Positions 34,462 to 43,238 of a DNA stretch of 64,000 nucleotides are shown one piece after another (position 1 is the stretch's first letter; every line of letters starts with the position of its first letter). The notes under the pieces were generated by a model. It was not told the DNA's origin, made no database searches, and saw only the letters and a list, made by a program, of their open reading frames with translations. Position numbers and translations under genes: made by a program. Origin of the DNA: Roseococcus sp. (lineage in GTDB: Bacteria; Pseudomonadota; Alphaproteobacteria; Acetobacterales; Acetobacteraceae); the NCBI GenBank assembly GCA_026414745.1, contig JAOAIK010000042.1, forward strand, positions 53,404-117,403, in the 5' to 3' direction.

Positions 34462-34465
<4 letters not shown>
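33731..34465 (+). CDS. SDR-family NAD(P)-dependent oxidoreductase
   Basis: A 244-residue classical SDR with complete motifs: TGAQQGIG near residue 11, CNAG for NNAG, the catalytic serine in TLSSSAV, and YSASK with Tyr and Lys in place, ending INGGMWMP. It oxidises or reduces an unknown alcohol/ketone, possibly the product or substrate of the DapA-like enzyme whose stop overlaps its ATG (ATGA). Its own stop overlaps the GreB start in the same way. In contrast to the SDR at 328-1113, nothing in the active site is missing. Confidence 0.9.
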
Positions 34466-34997
<532 letters not shown>

Positions 34998-35001
<4 letters not shown>

Positions 35002-36176
35002 GCCGCCGACGCACCGTGCTGGTGCTGGGCACCACCCAGACCCTGGCCTGGGCAGGCAGCTACTATCTGCCGGCCATTCTCGCGGCGGGGATCGCGCGCG
35101 ATCTCGAGATCGGCACGGCCACCGTCTTCATGGCCCTCTCCATGGCGCTCCTGCTCACCGCCTTCCTGGGCCAGCCCGTGGGGCGGGCGGTGGACGAGCG
35201 TGGCGGGCGAGTGGTGCTCGTTTGCTCCAACATCGTGATGGCGGCGGGCGTGGTGGTGCTGGCGCTGGCCGAGGGGCCAGCCATGCTCTTCGCCGCCTGG
35301 GCGCTGCTTGGGGTCGCGATGGCGATGGGGCTCTACGATCCCGCCTTTGCGACGCTCGCCCGCATCTACGGGAGCGAGGCGCGCGGCGCGATCACCGGCA
35401 TCACGCTGCTGGCGGGCTTTGCCAGCACCATCGGCTGGCCGCTGACGGCGGCGATGGAGGCGGCCTGGGGCTGGCGCGGCGCCTGCCTAGGCTGGGCGGC
35501 CATCCATCTTCTCGTCAGCCTGCCGCTGAACCTGTTTCTTCTGCCGGGGGCCGAGCATCGCGCCGTGGCCGCGGCAAAGGCTCCGCTGCCCGCCGAGGCA
35601 GAGACGGCGCGGGGCACCCGGCACCAAGCCTGGCTGATGGCCTTCGTCTTCTGCGCGAGTTTCTTCACCGCGACCGCTCTCTCCGCGCATCTGCCGGGGC
35701 TGCTGGTGGCGGCGGGCGCGGCGCCGGCGGCCGCCATCGCCGCCGCCGCGCTGCTCGGGCCGGCGCAGGTGGCCGCGCGGGTGCTCGAGTTCACGCTGCT
35801 GCGCCGCGCGCACCCGCTGCTGTCGGCCAAGCTCGCCAGCATCGCCCATCCACTGGGCGCGGTGCTGCTGCTCGCCTTCGGCGCGCCGGTGGCGGCGCTG
35901 TTCGTGCTTCTGCACGGCGGGGGGAATGGGGTGCAGACCATCGTGCGCGGCACCCTGCCGCTCGCGGTGTTCGGCCCCGCTGGCTACGGGGCGCGGCAGG
36001 GGCTGATCGTCGCGCCCTCGCGCTTCTTCGGGGCGCTCGCGCCCGGCCTGTTCGGCCTCGTGATCGCCGCGAGCGGGGCGCAGGCCCTGTGGCTGACCGT
36101 GGCGCTCAACCTCGCCGCCTTCATGGCCCTCTTCTTTCTTCGCGTCGCGCCAGCATCGCCAGCAGCGCCGCGTTGA
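34998..36176 (+). CDS. MFS transporter
   Basis: A 392-residue major facilitator with about 12 spans. Seen: LGTTQTLAWAGSYYLPAILA in span 1, the loop 2-3 signature as GQPVGRAVDERGGRVVL (G-x3-DRxGRR type), and a symmetric second half with LLRRAHPLLSAKLASIAHPLG. It resembles uncharacterised monocarboxylate or aromatic-acid MFS members; the substrate is unknown. The ATG overlaps the GreB stop (ATGA), making it the last gene of the DapA-like/SDR/greB/MFS operon. Its final 56 bases overlap, in antisense, the end of the alpha/beta hydrolase gene. Confidence 0.87.
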
Positions 36177-36963
36177 AGGCTTCGGGCGCCTCGTAGGCGA
36201 CCCAGTGGCCGGCGCCGGGGATCACCGCCTCCAGCAGCGAGGGATCGGCCTCGCGCAGCACGGCGAGGCGCGCCTCCACCTCCGGCCAGGCCACCGCGTC
36301 GAACTCGCCCCAGATGCCGTTCAGCGGCGCGCGCACCCGCGAGAGCGCGTCGCGCAGGGAGGCGCCGGAGGCGAAGCGGCGCGAGCGCAGCCGCGCATGG
36401 CGCGTGTTCCACTCCTGGATGGCGAGTGCCGTCGCGTCGATGCGCGCCGGGTCGCGGATCATCAGCCGCGCGAGGTTCTCTCGGTGCGCCGCCATCCGCG
36501 CCTCGCCCTCCTTGTCGCGCACCTTCAGCAGCTCGAGCGGCGGGCGCGGCAGGCCGAGCGAGGCGGCGCCGACGAGGGTGAGGCTCGCCACGCGCGCGCC
36601 CTCGATGGCGGCCAGGTGCCCGCCCACATTGGCCCCGAAGGAGAAGCCGCAGAGGTGGTAGCGCCGCGAGGGCCCGAGCAGCGCCACCAGCCCCTCGGCC
36701 AGCGGGATGGCGGCGTCCTCGGGCGTGCCCTCGCCGGGCGGCATGGCGCTCTCGCCCAGGCCCGGGATGTCGGGCGCGAGCACCGTGTAGCGGGCCGCGA
36801 GCGCGGGGATGTTGCGCAGCCAGTGCCGCCAGCTTCCCGAACCGCCATGCAGCAGCACGAGCGGCATGCCCTCGCCCCAGAGGCGCCAGACCGTCTCGCC
36901 CTCGCCGCAGGGGGTGCGGTGCAGCCGCGCGGCGCGCGCGAGGCGCTCGATCTCGTCGGTCAT
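36121..36963 (-). CDS. alpha/beta hydrolase
   Basis: A 280-residue alpha/beta-fold hydrolase. It has the oxyanion motif LVLLHGGSGSWRHW, DIPGLGESAMP, the nucleophile elbow GFSFGANVGG (Ser), the acid in WGEFDAVAWPE and the late histidine in GAGHWVAYEAPEAF. This resembles meta-cleavage product hydrolases and esterases; the substrate is unknown. The ORF track extends to 37239, but ATG 36963 overlaps the upstream DMT stop (ATGA). The 3' end crosses 56 bases of the convergent MFS gene. The cyclase/DMT/hydrolase set suggests a small catabolic and transport unit. Confidence 0.87.
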   Translation of the reverse strand: MTDEIERLARAARLHRTPCGEGETVWRLWGEGMPLVLLHGGSGSWRHWLRNIPALAARYTVLAPDIPGLGESAMPPGEGTPEDAAIPLAEGLVALLGPSRRYHLCGFSFGANVGGHLAAIEGARVASLTLVGAASLGLPRPPLELLKVRDKEGEARMAAHRENLARLMIRDPARIDATALAIQEWNTRHARLRSRRFASGASLRDALSRVRAPLNGIWGEFDAVAWPEVEARLAVLREADPSLLEAVIPGAGHWVAYEAPEAFNAALLAMLARREERRGP

Positions 36964-37829
36964 GGGCGGGTGCTCCTGCCGCGCCGCGATTCCACGCGCG
37001 CGATCCAGCTCGTGGCGAGGAAGATCACGGCCGCGCCGGCCAGTGTGGAAGGGCTCGGCACCTCGTGGAAGAGGAGGTGGCCGAGCAGCGCGGCCCAGAT
37101 CAGGTCGAGGAACTTCACCGGCTGGGCGCTCGAGATGTCGGCCAGGCGGTAGGCGGTGGTCAGCAGCCAGTGGCCGAGGCTGCCCAGCGCCCCGCAGAGC
37201 AGCACGACCGCCCATTGCCCCGCGCCCGGCGCCTGCCACAGCCAGAGGGCGACAGGCAGGGTGAACAGCGCCACCGTGAGCGCCTGCCAGGCGACGATCA
37301 CCTCCGGCCGGTCATGCCGCGTCAGCGCCTTCGCCATGAGGAAGGAGGCGGCGAAGAGCGGCGCGGAGGCGAGCATGACGAGCAGGTGCTGCCCCCCCGC
37401 GCCCGAGAGCTTCGGCCCGACCACCACCAGCACGCCCGCGAAGCCGAGCAGCGCCGCCGCCCAGCGCTGCCAGAACATCGGCTCCTTCAGGAAGAGGGCG
37501 GCGCCCAGCATGATGAAGATCGGCCCCGTGAAGCCGATGGCCGTCATGTCGGCGAAGGCGATGTGGGGCAGGGCGGCGAACCAGAAGAACAGCGCGATGG
37601 TGTGCACCGCCCCGCGCAGCACCTGCCCGCCCGGCGCCTTGGGCCGATAGGCGGCGAGGCCCGTGCGCCAGATCAGCGGCAGCATGACCACGAGCCCCGC
37701 GGCATAGCGCAGGAACTGCACCTGGAAGGGCGGCAGCTCGCTCGCGAGGCCCCGCAGGTTCGCGTTCAGGGCCGCGAAGACGAAGCCCGCGGCGGCCGCG
37801 AGCGCCATGCCCTGAACCGTGGGGTTCAC
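36960..37829 (-). CDS. EamA/DMT-family transporter
   Basis: A 289-residue, roughly ten-span permease with two EamA repeats. Seen: FVFAALNANLRGLASELPPFQVQFLRY at the start of repeat 1 (first span and conserved loop), ADMTAIGFTGPIFIMLGAALFLKEPMFW, and in repeat 2 DISSAQPVKFLDLIWAALLGHLLFHEVP. I start at GTG 37829 because it overlaps the cyclase stop as GTGA. ATG 37807 (MALAAAAG) would shorten it by seven residues. The substrate is not predictable, but coupling to a cyclase and a hydrolase suggests an organic acid or amide. Confidence 0.87.
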   Translation of the reverse strand: MNPTVQGMALAAAAGFVFAALNANLRGLASELPPFQVQFLRYAAGLVVMLPLIWRTGLAAYRPKAPGGQVLRGAVHTIALFFWFAALPHIAFADMTAIGFTGPIFIMLGAALFLKEPMFWQRWAAALLGFAGVLVVVGPKLSGAGGQHLLVMLASAPLFAASFLMAKALTRHDRPEVIVAWQALTVALFTLPVALWLWQAPGAGQWAVVLLCGALGSLGHWLLTTAYRLADISSAQPVKFLDLIWAALLGHLLFHEVPSPSTLAGAAVIFLATSWIARVESRRGRSTRP

Positions 37830-38518
37830 CGATCGAGCCAAGCCACCGCGCGGATCGGGCTGCCCGTGCCGCCCGCGATCTTCAGCGGGAAGCCGATGAA
37901 GCGGAAGCGCCCCTGGCCGACCAGCGCCTCCAGGTTGCACAGGCCCTCCATGTGGGTGATGCCGCGGTCGCGGCAGACGTGGTGCACCTCGAAATTGTGC
38001 CGGCCTGGCCGGCCCGGGCTCACCGCCTCCACGCCGAACATGCCGATGCCCTGGTCGCAGAGCCAGTGGGCGCTCTCCTTCGTCAGGCCGGGGAAGTCGG
38101 TCAGCCAGGCCTCGCTGCCCCAGCTGCGCGCGTGGTGCGCCATGTGCAGCAGCACCGTGTCGCCCGGCCGGATCGGCGCGCCGGCCTTCGCCACCGCCTC
38201 CTCGAGGTCGGCGATGGTGATGTCGCTGCGCGGCGGCTTGTGCGAGAGGTCGAGGCAGATGGCTTCGGTGAAGAAGCGCTCGAGCGGCATCTGATCCACA
38301 GTCATCGCGCCCGGGCGCTCGTCGAAATGCACGGGCGCGTCCACATGAGTGCCGGCATGGTCGCCCATGTGCAGCACCAGGGTGGCCGAGGAGAAGGCAT
38401 AGCCCTCGGCCATGCGCTTCTCCGCATGCGTCGAGAAGGGGAACACCTCGATGCTGGGGTGGTTGGGCAGGCGCGGAAGCCGGTGCGTGATGGTGCGCGA
38501 GAGGTCGATGAGGCGCAT
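37826..38518 (-). CDS. cyclase-family metal-dependent hydrolase (kynurenine formamidase-like)
   Basis: A 230-residue protein of the cyclase superfamily. The metal-binding motif GDHAGTHVDAPVHFDERPGA (HxGTHxDxPxHF) is at residues 50-69, with DLSHKPPRSDIT and a further histidine in LLHMAHHARSWGSEAW. Known members hydrolyse N-formylkynurenine, isatin or related amides; no tryptophan catabolism gene is near, so the substrate is open. The ORF track's 256-residue form begins upstream; ATG 38518 (MRLIDLSRTI) is the family-typical start. It leads a three-gene operon and diverges from the molybdoprotein gene. Confidence 0.87.
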   Translation of the reverse strand: MRLIDLSRTITHRLPRLPNHPSIEVFPFSTHAEKRMAEGYAFSSATLVLHMGDHAGTHVDAPVHFDERPGAMTVDQMPLERFFTEAICLDLSHKPPRSDITIADLEEAVAKAGAPIRPGDTVLLHMAHHARSWGSEAWLTDFPGLTKESAHWLCDQGIGMFGVEAVSPGRPGRHNFEVHHVCRDRGITHMEGLCNLEALVGQGRFRFIGFPLKIAGGTGSPIRAVAWLDR

Positions 38519-38631
38519 GGCGGGCCGCTCCTTCGGGGTGCGGGCGCAGCGTGGCGCGCGCCGCGCCCTTGCGGAAGCCCCCGCCGCCCCTACCATCGTC
38601 CGAGGCCCCCTCCGATCCAGGACGCCCCGCG

Positions 38632-40977
38632 ATGCCGGACACCAACCTCCCCTTCGACCCCACGCGCCTGAAGTTCGGCATCGGCCAGCCCGTGCCGCGC
38701 CAGGAGGACCCCCGTCTGCTGCGCGGGCAGGGGCGCTACACGGACGACCTCGCCCTGCCAGGGATGCTCTGGGCCGTTGTGGTGCGCAGCCCCTATGCGC
38801 ATGGCGTCATCACGCGCCTCGATGTCGAGGCCGCGCGCGCCGCGCCGGGGGTGCGGGCGGTGATCACCGCGGCCGACCTCGAGGGCTATGGCCCCATGGT
38901 CTGCGCCATGCCGCTCAGGAACGCCGACGGCACGCCGCTGCGCAGCACCCGCCGCGCCGCCCTGGCGCAGGACAAGGTGCGCTGGGTGGGCGATCCCGTC
39001 GCCCTGGTGGTCGCCGAGAGCAAGGCGCAGGCGAAGGACGCGGCCGAGCTGGTGGAGCTGGAGGTGGAGGTGCTGCCCGCGGTGACCGAGGCCTCGGCCG
39101 CCGCGGCGCCCGGCGCGCCGCTCGTCTATGACGAGATCCCCGGCAACTGCGTGCTCGACTTCGCCTTCGGCGATTCGGCGAAGGTGGCCGAGGCCTTCGC
39201 GCGCGCGGCGCATGTGCAGCGCCTCTCGATCCGCAACAGCCGCGTCGTCGTCGCCGCCATGGAACCGCGCAGCGCCATCGGCGAGTACGACGCCGAGACG
39301 GGCCGCTTCACCCTGCATGTCGGCTGCCAGGGCGTGTTCGGCCTGCGCAACCAACTCGCCGACGACATCCTGAGGCTGCCGCGCGACAAGGTTCGGGTGC
39401 TGACCGGCAATGTCGGCGGCAGCTTCGGCATGAAGGCCAACGCCTATCCCGAATACCTGCCGCTGCTGCACGCGGCGAAGCTGCTGGGCCGCCCGGTGAA
39501 ATGGACGGACGAGCGCTCGGGCGCCTTCCTCTCCGACCAGCACGGGCGCGACCACGAGGTGCAGGCCGAACTCGCCCTCGACGCCGAGGGCCGCTTCCTC
39601 GCCGTGCGTCTCACAGCCTTCGCCAACATGGGCGCCTATCTCTCCACCGTCGCGCCGCTGATGGGCACGGGCAACTTCGTCAAGAACGTGCAGTCCAACT
39701 ACGCGCTGCCGCTGATCGAGGTGCGCACGAGATGCCTGCTGACGAACACCACCCCCGTCTCGGCCTATCGCGGCGCGGGGCGGCCCGAGGGCAACTACTT
39801 CATGGAGCGGCTGATCGAGGAGGCCGCGCGCGCCATGGGCCGCGACGCTGTGGCGCTGCGCCGGCTCAACCACATCCGCCCCGAGCAGATGCCCTTCAAG
39901 GCGCCCTCGGGCAGCGTCTATGACGGGGGCGAGTTCGGCGCGATCCTGGACAAGGCGCTCGCGCTCGCCGACGCCGCGGGCTTCGAGGCGCGGCGGGCCG
40001 AGGCGCGCGCGCGCGGGATGCTGCGCGGCCTCGGCGTGGGCAACTTCCTCGAATGCACCGCCCCGCCTGCGAAAGAGCAGGGCGGCATCCGCTTCGAGAA
40101 GGACGGCACGGTGACCATCATCACCGGCACCCTCGACTACGGGCAGGGCCACTGGACGCCCTTCGCCCAGGTGCTGCACCAGAAGCTCGGCGTGCCCTTC
40201 GAGGCGATCCGGCTGCTGCAGGGCGATTCCGACGAGTTGATCGCAGGCGGCGGCACGGGCGGGTCGAAGTCGCTCATGGCCTCGGGCGCGGCCATCCTGG
40301 AGGCGAGCGAGCGGGTGATCGCGAAGGGGCGGCTGGCCGCCGCCCATGTGCTGGAGACTGCCCCGGCGGACATCGAGTTCGAGGCCGGCCGCTTCCTAGT
40401 GGCGGGCACGGACCGCGGCATCGGCATCATGGAGCTCGCTGCGCGGCTGCGCGAGAGCCACTCGCTCCCCTCGGAGATCCCCGCGAGCCTCGACGTGACG
40501 CATGTCTTCGAGGAGGCGCCGATGGCCTTTCCCAACGGCTGCCATGTCTGCGAGCTGGAGGTGGACCCGGAGACGGGGCTGACCCGCATCGTGAACTACG
40601 TGGCGGTCAACGATTTCGGCGTGATCGTGAACCCGCTGCTCGTGGCCGGCCAGGCCCATGGCGGCATCGCGCAGGGCATCGGCCAGGCGCTGCACGAGCG
40701 CGTGGCCTACAGCGAGGACGGGCAGCTCCTCTCCGGCAGTTTCATGGACTACGGCCTGCCCCGGGCCGATGACCTCCCCGCCTTCACCCTCGACACCCAT
40801 GCCGTGCCCTGCACCACCAACCCGCTCGGCGCCAAGGGCTGCGGGGAGGCAGGCTGCGCGGGCAGCCTGCCGGCGGTGATGAACGCGCTGGTCGATGCGC
40901 TGCGCCCGCTGGGGGTGAGCCACATCGACATGCCGGCCACGCCCGAGCGCATCTGGCGCGCCATCCACGGAGCGTGA
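38632..40977 (+). CDS. xanthine dehydrogenase-family molybdopterin-binding large subunit
   Basis: A 781-residue CoxL/XdhB-like subunit. The first domain opens GIGQPVPRQEDPRLLRGQGRYTDDL. Molybdopterin-binding pieces include GGSFGMKANAYPEYLPLLHAAKLLG, AYRGAGRPEGNYFMERLIEEAAR and GGGTGGSKSL. The active-site glutamate is in AKGCGEAGCAGSLPA. The loop AYRGAG lacks the cysteine of true CO dehydrogenase (AYRCSFR), so a hydroxylase for an aldehyde, nicotinate or carbon compound is likelier. No [2Fe-2S] small subunit or FAD subunit lies beside it. ATG 38632 was chosen as the start closest to the conserved N-terminus. Confidence 0.88.
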   Translation: MPDTNLPFDPTRLKFGIGQPVPRQEDPRLLRGQGRYTDDLALPGMLWAVVVRSPYAHGVITRLDVEAARAAPGVRAVITAADLEGYGPMVCAMPLRNADGTPLRSTRRAALAQDKVRWVGDPVALVVAESKAQAKDAAELVELEVEVLPAVTEASAAAAPGAPLVYDEIPGNCVLDFAFGDSAKVAEAFARAAHVQRLSIRNSRVVVAAMEPRSAIGEYDAETGRFTLHVGCQGVFGLRNQLADDILRLPRDKVRVLTGNVGGSFGMKANAYPEYLPLLHAAKLLGRPVKWTDERSGAFLSDQHGRDHEVQAELALDAEGRFLAVRLTAFANMGAYLSTVAPLMGTGNFVKNVQSNYALPLIEVRTRCLLTNTTPVSAYRGAGRPEGNYFMERLIEEAARAMGRDAVALRRLNHIRPEQMPFKAPSGSVYDGGEFGAILDKALALADAAGFEARRAEARARGMLRGLGVGNFLECTAPPAKEQGGIRFEKDGTVTIITGTLDYGQGHWTPFAQVLHQKLGVPFEAIRLLQGDSDELIAGGGTGGSKSLMASGAAILEASERVIAKGRLAAAHVLETAPADIEFEAGRFLVAGTDRGIGIMELAARLRESHSLPSEIPASLDVTHVFEEAPMAFPNGCHVCELEVDPETGLTRIVNYVAVNDFGVIVNPLLVAGQAHGGIAQGIGQALHERVAYSEDGQLLSGSFMDYGLPRADDLPAFTLDTHAVPCTTNPLGAKGCGEAGCAGSLPAVMNALVDALRPLGVSHIDMPATPERIWRAIHGA

Positions 40978-41073
40978 CGCCGGCTTTCTCATCGCCCTTG
41001 CATATGCGGGATCACTCATGCTTCACTCCCGCGCGGAGAGGGCGGAAAGCCCCGGCGGAGGAGGGTTGGTCCA
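40978..41073 (+). promoter_or_regulatory. leader/promoter region of the sox operon
   Basis: A 96-base gap before soxX. It contains the 8-bp palindrome GCATATGC (41000-41007), a TTGCAT that could serve as -35 with no good -10, a TCACTC/TTCACTC near-repeat, and the purine-rich GGAGGAGGG ribosome site about 11 bases before the GTG start. No soxR-like regulator gene is present in the window. Confidence 0.35.
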
Positions 41074-41556
41074 GTGAGGTTCCCGTTTGAGCAGCGCGCC
41101 CTGCGCCAGGCCGTTCTGGCTTTCGGCCTGGCGCTGCCGCTCGGGCTTGTGCCGGGAGAGGCGCCGGCGCGGGGCGACACGCAGCCCGTTCCCTTCCGCG
41201 TCGTCGAGGATGCCATTCCCGAGCCGCTGACGAACCAGCCGGGCGACGCCGAGCGTGGCCGGGCCGTGGCGCTCGACCGCTCGCGCGGCAACTGCATCAC
41301 CTGCCACGAAATGCCGGTGCAGGCCGATTTCCAGGGCAACCTCGGCCCGCCGCTGGACGGCCTCGCCCAGCGCTACACGGTGGGCGAACTGCGCCTGCGC
41401 GTGGTGGACAGCAAGCGCATCAACCCCGAGAGCAACATGCCCTCCTTCTACCGCATCGAGGGCCTCTACAACGTCCGCCGCGACTGGGTCGGCCGCACCA
41501 TGCTGACCGCCCAGGAGGTGGAGGATCTTCTGGCCTATCTGATGACCCTGCGCTGA
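41074..41556 (+). CDS. soxX: sulfur-oxidation cytochrome c SoxX
   Basis: A 160-residue exported monohaem cytochrome c, the small subunit of SoxXA, which joins thiosulfate to the SoxY cysteine. A signal peptide (VLAFGLALPLGLVPGEAPA) precedes the mature chain. The haem motif is CITCH near residue 76, with a methionine ligand candidate in ESNMPSFYR. The pattern LDRSRGNCITCHEMP is typical of SoxX. It starts with GTG behind a strong ribosome site. soxY follows within 20 bases. Periplasmic. Confidence 0.93.
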   Translation: MRFPFEQRALRQAVLAFGLALPLGLVPGEAPARGDTQPVPFRVVEDAIPEPLTNQPGDAERGRAVALDRSRGNCITCHEMPVQADFQGNLGPPLDGLAQRYTVGELRLRVVDSKRINPESNMPSFYRIEGLYNVRRDWVGRTMLTAQEVEDLLAYLMTLR

Positions 41557-41561
41557 GAACC

Positions 41562-42035
41562 ATGGAGAACGCGATGCATCACCTCAAGGCGCCCACACGG
41601 CGCGGCGCGATGGGGCTGGCGGCGGCGGCCGCAGCTGTCGCGCTGCTGCCCATGCCCGCCTCCGCCCAGCTCTCCGCCGCCGTGCAGGCGGCGGTGGACC
41701 GGGTGCGCGGCAACCGCACGGCGCAGGAGGGGCGTATCACTCTGCGCGCCCCGCCGATCGCCGAGAACGGCAACACCGTGCCGATCACCATCAGCGTGGA
41801 CAGCCCCATGACGGCGGCGGACCACGTGACGCGCGTGCACGTCTTCGCCACCGGCAACCCGACGCCGGAGGTCGCGGTCTTCCACCTCACTCCGGCCATG
41901 GGCCGGGCGCAGGTGGACACGCGCATCCGCCTTGGCCAGACCCAGGACGTGCTGGTGCTCGCGGAAATGCAGGACGGCTCACTGTTCCAGGCGCGCTCCG
42001 AGGTGAAGGTCACCATCGGCGGCTGCGGCGGCTGA
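41562..42035 (+). CDS. soxY: sulfur carrier protein SoxY
   Basis: A 157-residue carrier subunit of SoxYZ. It ends in the invariant GGCGG, whose cysteine holds the sulfur substrate during oxidation. A Tat-like leader (TRRGAMGLAAAAAAVALLP) ends near ASA-Q. Two ATGs are possible: 41562 (MENAMHH), used here, or 41574 (MHHLK), which has GGAGA seven bases upstream and may be the true start. SoxZ follows 20 bases later. Works in the periplasm with SoxXA, SoxB and SoxCD. Confidence 0.95.
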   Translation: MENAMHHLKAPTRRGAMGLAAAAAAVALLPMPASAQLSAAVQAAVDRVRGNRTAQEGRITLRAPPIAENGNTVPITISVDSPMTAADHVTRVHVFATGNPTPEVAVFHLTPAMGRAQVDTRIRLGQTQDVLVLAEMQDGSLFQARSEVKVTIGGCGG

Positions 42036-42055
42036 GCGAAGGAGGGAGACGAACC

Positions 42056-42388
42056 ATGGCGGCACCCATCGGACAGCCCCGCGTTCGCCTTCCCGCGCAG
42101 GTCCGCGCGGGCGAGGTGATCGAAATCCGCACCCTGATCTCGCACGTGATGGAGACGGGGCAGCGGCGCGACCAGGCGGGCAACGTGATCCCGCGCGACA
42201 TCATCAAGCGCTTCGAGGCGAAGTTCGAGGGCCAGCTCGTCTTCGCCATGGACCTCGCGCCCGCAATCTCGGCGAACCCCTACATCGCCTTCCAGTTCCG
42301 CGCGGAGCGCCCGGGCCGCTTCGAGTTCACCTGGACGAACGACGCGGGCGAGAGTCGGAGCGCGACGCAGGATCTCCGGCTCGCCTGA
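42056..42388 (+). CDS. soxZ: SoxYZ subunit SoxZ
   Basis: A 110-residue immunoglobulin-like partner of SoxY. Family features: RVRLPAQVRAGEVIEIRTLISHVMETG, an internal ISANPYIAFQFRA, and the close FTWTNDAGESRSATQDL. It has no signal peptide of its own, as is usual, since it leaves the cell bound to SoxY through the Tat route. An AAGGAGGGAG ribosome site is clear. It lies between soxY and soxA. Confidence 0.95.
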   Translation: MAAPIGQPRVRLPAQVRAGEVIEIRTLISHVMETGQRRDQAGNVIPRDIIKRFEAKFEGQLVFAMDLAPAISANPYIAFQFRAERPGRFEFTWTNDAGESRSATQDLRLA

Positions 42389-42427
42389 GGCGGGCCGGGG
42401 GCGCGCGTTCGGGGGAGGAGGCAGGGC

Positions 42428-43225
42428 ATGAAGATCGGGATGGTCCTGGCGGGGCTGGCCGCGGCCTCGCTTACCGCTGTTGTCGCCTTCGCGCAGGGCG
42501 AACGTCCTCCCAACCGCCCCATCCCCGATCCGCAATCGGGCCGGCATTTCGCCACCCCCGACACGCTGGCCATCCAGGACGACGATTTCCTCAACCCCGC
42601 CTTCCTCTGGGTGGAGGAGGGAGAGCAGGCCTGGAACCGGGTGGAGGGGACAGCCGGCCAGTCCTGTGCCTCCTGCCACAACGACGCGACAGAGAGCATG
42701 CGGGGCGTGCGGGCGCGCATGCCCGCCTATCACCCGCGGCTGCAGCGCGTGGTGACGCTGGAGCAGCAGGTGAACATCTGCCGCACCGAGCGCATGGGCG
42801 CGCCGCCCCTGCCCATCGACAGCCGGCCGCTCAACGCCATCACCACCTACATCGCGCTGCAGTCGCGCGGGATGCCGGTGAACGTGGACATCTCCGGCCC
42901 CGCGCGACGCTTCTTCGACGAGGGCGAGCGCTTCTACAACACGCGCCGCGGTCAGCTCGACATGCGCTGCGCCACCTGCCACGAGGAGAACTACGGGCGT
43001 TACCTCCGCGCCGATCTGCTCTCCCAGGGCATGTCCAATGGCTTCCCCACCTATCGGCTGAAGGAGCAGCGGGTGATCAGCCTGCAGTTCCGCCTGATGG
43101 GCTGCGTGCAGGACGTGCGCGGCGAGCCGCCGGCCATGGGCAGCGAGGCCTTCACCAACCTCGAGTTCTACCTCGCGTGGCGCGCGCAGGGGCTGCCGGT
43201 CGAGAGCCCCTCCGTGCGCCGCTGA
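42428..43225 (+). CDS. soxA: dihaem cytochrome c SoxA
   Basis: A 265-residue exported cytochrome, the catalytic subunit of SoxXA. It has a signal peptide (MKIGMVLAGLAAASLTAVVAFA), two haem motifs (CASCH and CATCH) and the later cysteine in LMGCVQDVRGEPP that fits the unusual Cys (persulfide) ligand of the active-site haem. This is the dihaem form, as in Rhodovulum and Paracoccus, not the single-haem form. The ATG follows GGGGGAGGAGG. soxB starts 13 bases downstream. Confidence 0.94.
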   Translation: MKIGMVLAGLAAASLTAVVAFAQGERPPNRPIPDPQSGRHFATPDTLAIQDDDFLNPAFLWVEEGEQAWNRVEGTAGQSCASCHNDATESMRGVRARMPAYHPRLQRVVTLEQQVNICRTERMGAPPLPIDSRPLNAITTYIALQSRGMPVNVDISGPARRFFDEGERFYNTRRGQLDMRCATCHEENYGRYLRADLLSQGMSNGFPTYRLKEQRVISLQFRLMGCVQDVRGEPPAMGSEAFTNLEFYLAWRAQGLPVESPSVRR

Positions 43226-43238
43226 GGAGACGCCCCGC

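Noticed and set aside
38632-40977. Aerobic CO dehydrogenase large subunit
   Set aside because: The active-site cysteine loop of CoxL (AYRCSFR) is absent and no coxM or coxS is present.
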